A stretch of 15,574 bases of DNA from Thiobacillus sp. UBA3361 (GTDB lineage Bacteria; Pseudomonadota; Gammaproteobacteria; Burkholderiales; Thiobacillaceae): NCBI GenBank assembly GCA_002360535.1, contig DEQR01000020.1, forward strand, positions 80,147-95,720, in the 5' to 3' direction. The translations under genes were made by a program, and so were the position numbers. A model generated the notes under the pieces. That model was not told the DNA's origin, searched no databases, and saw nothing but the letters and a program-made list of their open reading frames with translations. Of the stretch, positions 13,479-15,574 are shown piece after piece. Each line of letters begins with the position of its first letter. Within the stretch, counting starts at the first letter, position 1.

Positions 13479-14012
13479 TCACCCGGCTTCGCCACCCTCC
13501 CCCACGGGGGAAGGGTAAACAGTAGATGGTGTCTCCGGTTGGGGATCTGGGCCGGGCCACGCAGGTCCGGCACCCAGGGTTGCCTCCAGAAACGCCATGG
13601 CCTCATGCAGGTTGGCCACGGCCCGGGGGCTGAGGCCTTCACCCAGCTCGAACCCGTAGCCGCGGATCGCCAGCACTTCGGCCGCCGGCGCCTCGTCGCT
13701 AAGCTTGCGGCAGGCGTGCAGGACGGCGGCGGGGGTGAGTGCGTGGCTGCTGTAGCTGGCGTCCTCGGCGGCGGTGACCGGTACGAAGTCGAAGGGCTCC
13801 GGGCCGCTGACCGTGGCGTCGATGAAGATCACCCGCTGGCGGCCGGCCAGGTCGAGGGCGTATTCCACCTGCAGTTGGAAGTCGGTGAGCAGTTCGACGC
13901 CGGGCAGGGCCAGGGCCTCCAAGCGCTCGATGGCCAGGGGGCCGAGGGCGTCGTCGCCCCGGCTGGGGTTGCCGATGCCGATGATCAGGGTGGGGGCGGG
14001 GGCTTTCTGCAT
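13479..14012 (-). CDS. hoxW: [NiFe] hydrogenase maturation protease (HoxW-type)
   Basis: The 177-aa protein belongs to the HyaD/HybD/HoxW endopeptidases, which clip the C-terminal extension of the hydrogenase large subunit once nickel is in place. It opens with LIIGIGNPSRGDDALGP (9-25), followed by IDAT with Asp65 and SSHALTP with His90. Together with the acidic residue at 20 or 21 these match the three metal-binding positions known from HybD, with Asp in place of Glu as is common in HoxW. Its place directly after hoxH supports the role. The domain appears to end near residue 147 (FLEATLG). The remaining 30 residues, Pro/Gly-rich and ending VGEGGEAG, are encoded largely by a hairpin repeat (13494-13516), so the tail is probably accidental. 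The ATG at 14012 lacks an obvious ribosome site. Confidence 0.9.
   Translation of the reverse strand: MQKAPAPTLIIGIGNPSRGDDALGPLAIERLEALALPGVELLTDFQLQVEYALDLAGRQRVIFIDATVSGPEPFDFVPVTAAEDASYSSHALTPAAVLHACRKLSDEAPAAEVLAIRGYGFELGEGLSPRAVANLHEAMAFLEATLGAGPAWPGPDPQPETPSTVYPSPVGEGGEAG
13494..13516. repeat. Palindromic repeat inside the protease 3' end
   Basis: ACCCTCCCCC (13494-13503) pairs with GGGGG-A-AGGGT (13506-13516) around a 2-nt loop, leaving one bulged A. It lies in frame within the last codons of the protease gene and resembles the palindrome at 14051-14071, which begins with CCCTC and lies on the other side of the same gene. Confidence 0.6.
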
Positions 14013-14035
14013 GCGTGGTTGGGACTGGAGGCGTT

Positions 14036-14073
14036 CTCCCTCACCCCAATCCCTCTCCCGCTGGGAGAGGGGC
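14036..14073. repeat. Palindromic intergenic repeat after hoxH
   Basis: A perfect 9-bp stem CCCTCTCCC (14051-14059)/GGGAGAGGG (14063-14071) with loop GCT sits in the 60-bp gap between hoxH and its protease. The arm CTCCCTCACCCCAAT precedes it on the plus strand. From memory, elements of this CCCTCTCCC-loop-GGGAGAGGG kind are widely dispersed in proteobacterial intergenic DNA. It could shape how much of the message continues from hoxH into the protease gene. Confidence 0.7.
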
Positions 14074-15542
14074 TATAGGCTGCCGCTGCTCAAGCTGTCC
14101 ACCTGTCGGCCTTCGGCGTCCACCAGCTCGACGATCAGCGGCATCTTGCCCAGGGCGTGGGTGGCGCAGGACAGGCAGGGGTCGAAGGCGCGGATGGCGA
14201 CCTCGATGTGGTTGAGCAGGCCTTCGGTGAGCTTCCTGCCGTCCAGGTACTTGCGGGCCACGGCGCGGATCGATTCGTTCATCGCCTGGTTGTTGTGGGT
14301 GGTGGAGACGATGAGGTTGCAGCGCGCCACCACGTCGTCGTCGTCCACCCGGTAGTGGTGGATCAGGGTACCGCGCGGCGCTTCGATCATGCCCACGCCG
14401 CGCTCCTGGCGCTCGCCGGTGACCACCAGGTCGTCGCCCAGCAGGTCGTCGTCGTGCAGCAGTTCCTTGATGGCCTCGGCGCTGTGCAGCATCTCGATCA
14501 TGCGCGCCCAGTGGGTGCCCAGGGTGGCGCCGGCCGCCGAGCCGCCGCCATAGGCCAGGAAGTCGCGCCGCTCGTGGTCGGCGAAGGGGGTGGGGATGAA
14601 GTCGCACTGGGTGACGCGGGTGAGCGGCCCGACCCGGTACCAGCCGTCTTCCGGCCCCAGCTCGCGCAGGTAGGGGAATTTCATGTACGACCAGGGCTTC
14701 ACCTCTTCGAAGATGTGTTCCCAGTAGTGGTCGTAGTTGACGTGGTCGAAGACGGTGGAGCCGTCCTTGCGCCGGGCGCGCAGGCCGCCGTGGTAGAGGT
14801 CCAGGGCGCCGTCGGCGCGGATCAGGCTGAGGCTGTGGGCGTCGAAGCGGCCGAAGTCGTCGTACAGGGCCGGGCTCTGCTCGTAGAGCTTGCGCGCCAG
14901 GGCCACCGCCTCGCGGCTCCAGGCGATGATCTGGTAGATATCCGCCAACAGCAGGTCGCGTTCCTCGCGGCTCAGGTTCTTGTTCACCCCGCCGGGCACC
15001 GAGCCGGTGCCGTGCACCCGCTTGCCGGCCGTCAGGCGGATCACTTCCTGGCCGTACTTCCTGAGCAGCACGCCCTGTTTGGCCACCTCGGGGTAGGCCT
15101 GGGCGACGCCGACGATGTTGCGCCGGGCCACGTCGGAGTCGAAGCCGAACAGCAGGTCCGGCGAGGACAGGTGGAAGAAGTGCAGGGCGTGGGATTGCAG
15201 GATCTGGCCGTAGTGCATGAGCCGGCGCAGTTTTTCGGCCGTGGGGGTGAGGTTCTTCGCGCCGACGATCTGGTCCAGGGCCTTGCTGGCGGCCAGGTGG
15301 TGGCTGACCGGGCAGATGCCGCACAGGCGCTGCACCATCACCGGCACCTCCCAGTAGGGCCGGCCCTGGATGAATTTCTCGAAGCCGCGGAACTCGACGA
15401 TGTGCAGGCGCACCTGGTGGATGCGGTCGTCGTCGTCCAGGAGCAGGGTGACCTTGCCGTGGCCTTCCACCCGGGAGACGGGTTCGATGGCCACCCGGCG
15501 CAGGGTTTCGGGGTGGGCGGCGGTTTCGAGATTCATAGTCAT
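14073..15542 (-). CDS. hoxH: NAD-linked [NiFe] hydrogenase large subunit HoxH (group 3d type)
   Basis: The 489-aa protein is a complete [NiFe] hydrogenase large subunit. Nickel ligands are in RLCGICPVSHH (72-82; Cys74, Cys77) and DPCLSCATH (454-462; Cys456, Cys459). RVEGHG (24-29) is the usual early motif. After His462 comes a 27-residue extension beginning ALGKMPL, the peptide a maturation protease removes; cleavage after this His is known for HoxH. Length and the ATHALGKMPL junction point to HoxH of soluble bidirectional NAD-reducing hydrogenases (group 3d), the H2-binding part of a HoxFUYH complex that exchanges electrons between H2 and NAD(H). The ATG at 15542 has AGGAGG five bases upstream; a second ATG is two codons in. 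The small subunit and diaphorase genes would be expected just beyond the right edge. The protease gene follows, 60 bp downstream. Confidence 0.93.
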   Translation of the reverse strand: MTMNLETAAHPETLRRVAIEPVSRVEGHGKVTLLLDDDDRIHQVRLHIVEFRGFEKFIQGRPYWEVPVMVQRLCGICPVSHHLAASKALDQIVGAKNLTPTAEKLRRLMHYGQILQSHALHFFHLSSPDLLFGFDSDVARRNIVGVAQAYPEVAKQGVLLRKYGQEVIRLTAGKRVHGTGSVPGGVNKNLSREERDLLLADIYQIIAWSREAVALARKLYEQSPALYDDFGRFDAHSLSLIRADGALDLYHGGLRARRKDGSTVFDHVNYDHYWEHIFEEVKPWSYMKFPYLRELGPEDGWYRVGPLTRVTQCDFIPTPFADHERRDFLAYGGGSAAGATLGTHWARMIEMLHSAEAIKELLHDDDLLGDDLVVTGERQERGVGMIEAPRGTLIHHYRVDDDDVVARCNLIVSTTHNNQAMNESIRAVARKYLDGRKLTEGLLNHIEVAIRAFDPCLSCATHALGKMPLIVELVDAEGRQVDSLSSGSL

Positions 15543-15552
15543 GGCAGCCTCC

Positions 15553-15574
15553 TGTAGGAGCGGACCTCGTCCGC
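15553..15574. repeat. REP-like element at the window edge
   Basis: TGTAGGAG is followed by the stem GCGGAC (15560-15565)/GTCCGC (15569-15574) with loop CTC. It has the same head as the first hairpin of the 1331-1431 cluster. It abuts the AGGAGG ribosome site of hoxH (15549-15554), so it is transcribed just ahead of that gene if hoxH is inside an operon. The window ends at the stem, so the tail is not visible. Confidence 0.6.

Noticed and set aside
14157..15557. 466-codon plus-strand open frame opposite hoxH
   Set aside because: Val/Asp/Gly/Gln-rich mirror of a well-defined hydrogenase gene.

Overview
This is a high-GC, gene-dense stretch of a bacterial chromosome. The gene types (a pilT-pilU pair, a UvrD of proteobacterial type, an EVE protein, a HoxH-type hydrogenase) and the GC-rich codon use point to a Betaproteobacterium. 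It may be a chemolithotrophic or facultatively hydrogen-oxidising one. This assignment is inferred from gene content, because no rRNA or other marker gene is present.

Layout: (1) 1-1317, the end of pilT and complete pilU, the retraction ATPases of type IV pili, sharing one base. (2) 1331-1431, a dense cluster of REP-like hairpins; a further copy lies at the right-hand edge (15553-15574). (3) 1492-3509, a minus-strand unit transcribed as EVE protein, TauE/SafE permease, then a secreted or periplasmic alpha/beta hydrolase. (4) 3581-4657, a plus-strand conserved gene of unknown function behind a good sigma70-like promoter. (5) 4686-6587, a minus-strand signalling protein with the order HDOD, receiver, GGDEF, carrying an intact diguanylate cyclase motif and inhibitory site. 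(6) 6839-8980, uvrD on the minus strand, apparently leaderless. (7) 9045-9311, a divergent MoaD/ThiS-like beta-grasp protein lacking the C-terminal Gly-Gly. (8) 9318-12302, a two-gene minus-strand unit: a seven-TM DUF2914 protein, then a complete V-type ATPase subunit I (a-subunit) with no other ATPase genes beside it. A perfect 9-bp hairpin separates them. (9) 12303-12789, a repeat-rich gap with a possible gene remnant, then a small four-TM protein of unknown function (12790-13260) and another low-complexity gap. (10) 13479-15542, the end of a minus-strand hydrogenase operon: hoxH (group 3d type, bidirectional NAD-linked) followed by its maturation protease.

The pilT/pilU genes and the HDOD-REC-GGDEF protein could both bear on surface behaviour, but only proximity links them. 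HoxH and the protease clearly work together: HoxH keeps the C-terminal extension that such a protease removes after nickel insertion. The least expected items are the orphan V-type subunit I with a cysteine cluster next to the DUF2914 membrane protein, the MoaD-like protein without its catalytic tail, and the repeat palindromes that have become part of the hydrogenase-protease gene. Nothing here is a CRISPR array, tRNA, rRNA, intact insertion sequence or phage.
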